Source: an uncultured Faecalibacterium sp. (lineage in GTDB: Bacteria > Bacillota > Clostridia > Oscillospirales > Ruminococcaceae). Taken from it: a stretch of 30,389 bases of DNA. The notes beneath the pieces are model-generated. The model was given only the letters and a program-made list of their open reading frames with translations, did not search any database and was not told the origin of the DNA. The translations under genes and the position numbers were made by a program. Numbering within the stretch: the stretch's first letter is position 1; every line of letters begins with the position of its first letter. The DNA lies in assembly GCA_934503275.1 (NCBI GenBank), contig CAKSVD010000023.1, positions 1 through 30,389 on the forward strand. Direction: 5' to 3'. Of this stretch, positions 30,245 to 30,389 are shown piece by piece.

Positions 30245-30254
30245 TATTCGTCAA
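30226..30254 (-). promoter_or_regulatory. Promoter of the PadR-DUF2812 operon
   Basis: On the minus strand, -35 TTGACG (30249-30254), a 17-bp spacer and -10 TATATT (30226-30231). The last 135 bp of the window show no further gene. Confidence 0.85.
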
Positions 30255-30389
30255 GCAGATTCATGAAAATTATTTAATGGGTGTGTGAAAGAAGAACGGT
30301 CTGCTCTCTATTCGTTTTGTTGTTCGGCGTGTCGTGGTGCTGGGAATTGCTAGGGGTCGATTGAACATTCGTTTTGGTCATTGTACCTC

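Overview
The window looks like a chromosomal segment of a GC-rich gut clostridium, most likely Faecalibacterium or a close Oscillospiraceae relative. The grounds are high-GC coding in Firmicutes gene families, AGGAGG-type ribosome sites, a GGGtGRT/scaffold gene pair, an extracellular flavoprotein, and clostridial Tn4451-like mobile genes. The genus is inferred from gene content; no alignment was run.

Left, 1-9133 (housekeeping): two minus-strand tRNAs (Gly-GCC, cut by the window edge, and Phe-GAA) diverge from a plus-strand series: a topoisomerase IV-like pair (parE, parC), rlmH, then glyS with its own promoter. hisS follows convergently on the minus strand. The gaps after parE and after parC carry related hairpin elements in which the stems differ but the loop and flanks are conserved.

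Middle, 9183-21825 (transport, redox, envelope): an OFA-type MFS transporter; a probably highly expressed pair of a NifU-like scaffold and a GGGtGRT protein with a strong promoter and a 145-nt leader; an exported FMN/FAD fumarate-reductase-type flavoprotein overlapping a membrane-anchored NusG-II protein; a MacB-type tripartite set (membrane fusion protein, ATPase, permease); an SLH-domain surface protein; and a ComFC-like phosphoribosyltransferase.

Right, 21913-30389 (accessory): a tRNA-Pro(GGG) with a near-consensus promoter is followed by an AT-rich island with an unrecognised 455-aa protein and a 66-aa protein. Next is a decayed or composite clostridial mobilizable element on the minus strand: large serine recombinase, a protein with a TnpW-like C-terminus, YjdF behind a candidate yjdF azaaromatic riboswitch, a palindrome-rich non-coding stretch, an 82-aa protein with a TTG start, a ParB-like protein and only the 3' end of a relaxase. 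A 54/60-bp direct repeat flanks the recombinase-YjdF part. The window ends with a PadR-DUF2812 regulatory pair under a promoter that overlaps an inverted-repeat operator.

The best candidates for undescribed biology are the two-gene AT-rich island at tRNA-Pro, the hairpin-element family around parE/parC/rlmH, and the riboswitch-controlled yjdF cargo inside the recombinase module with its palindromes and direct repeats.
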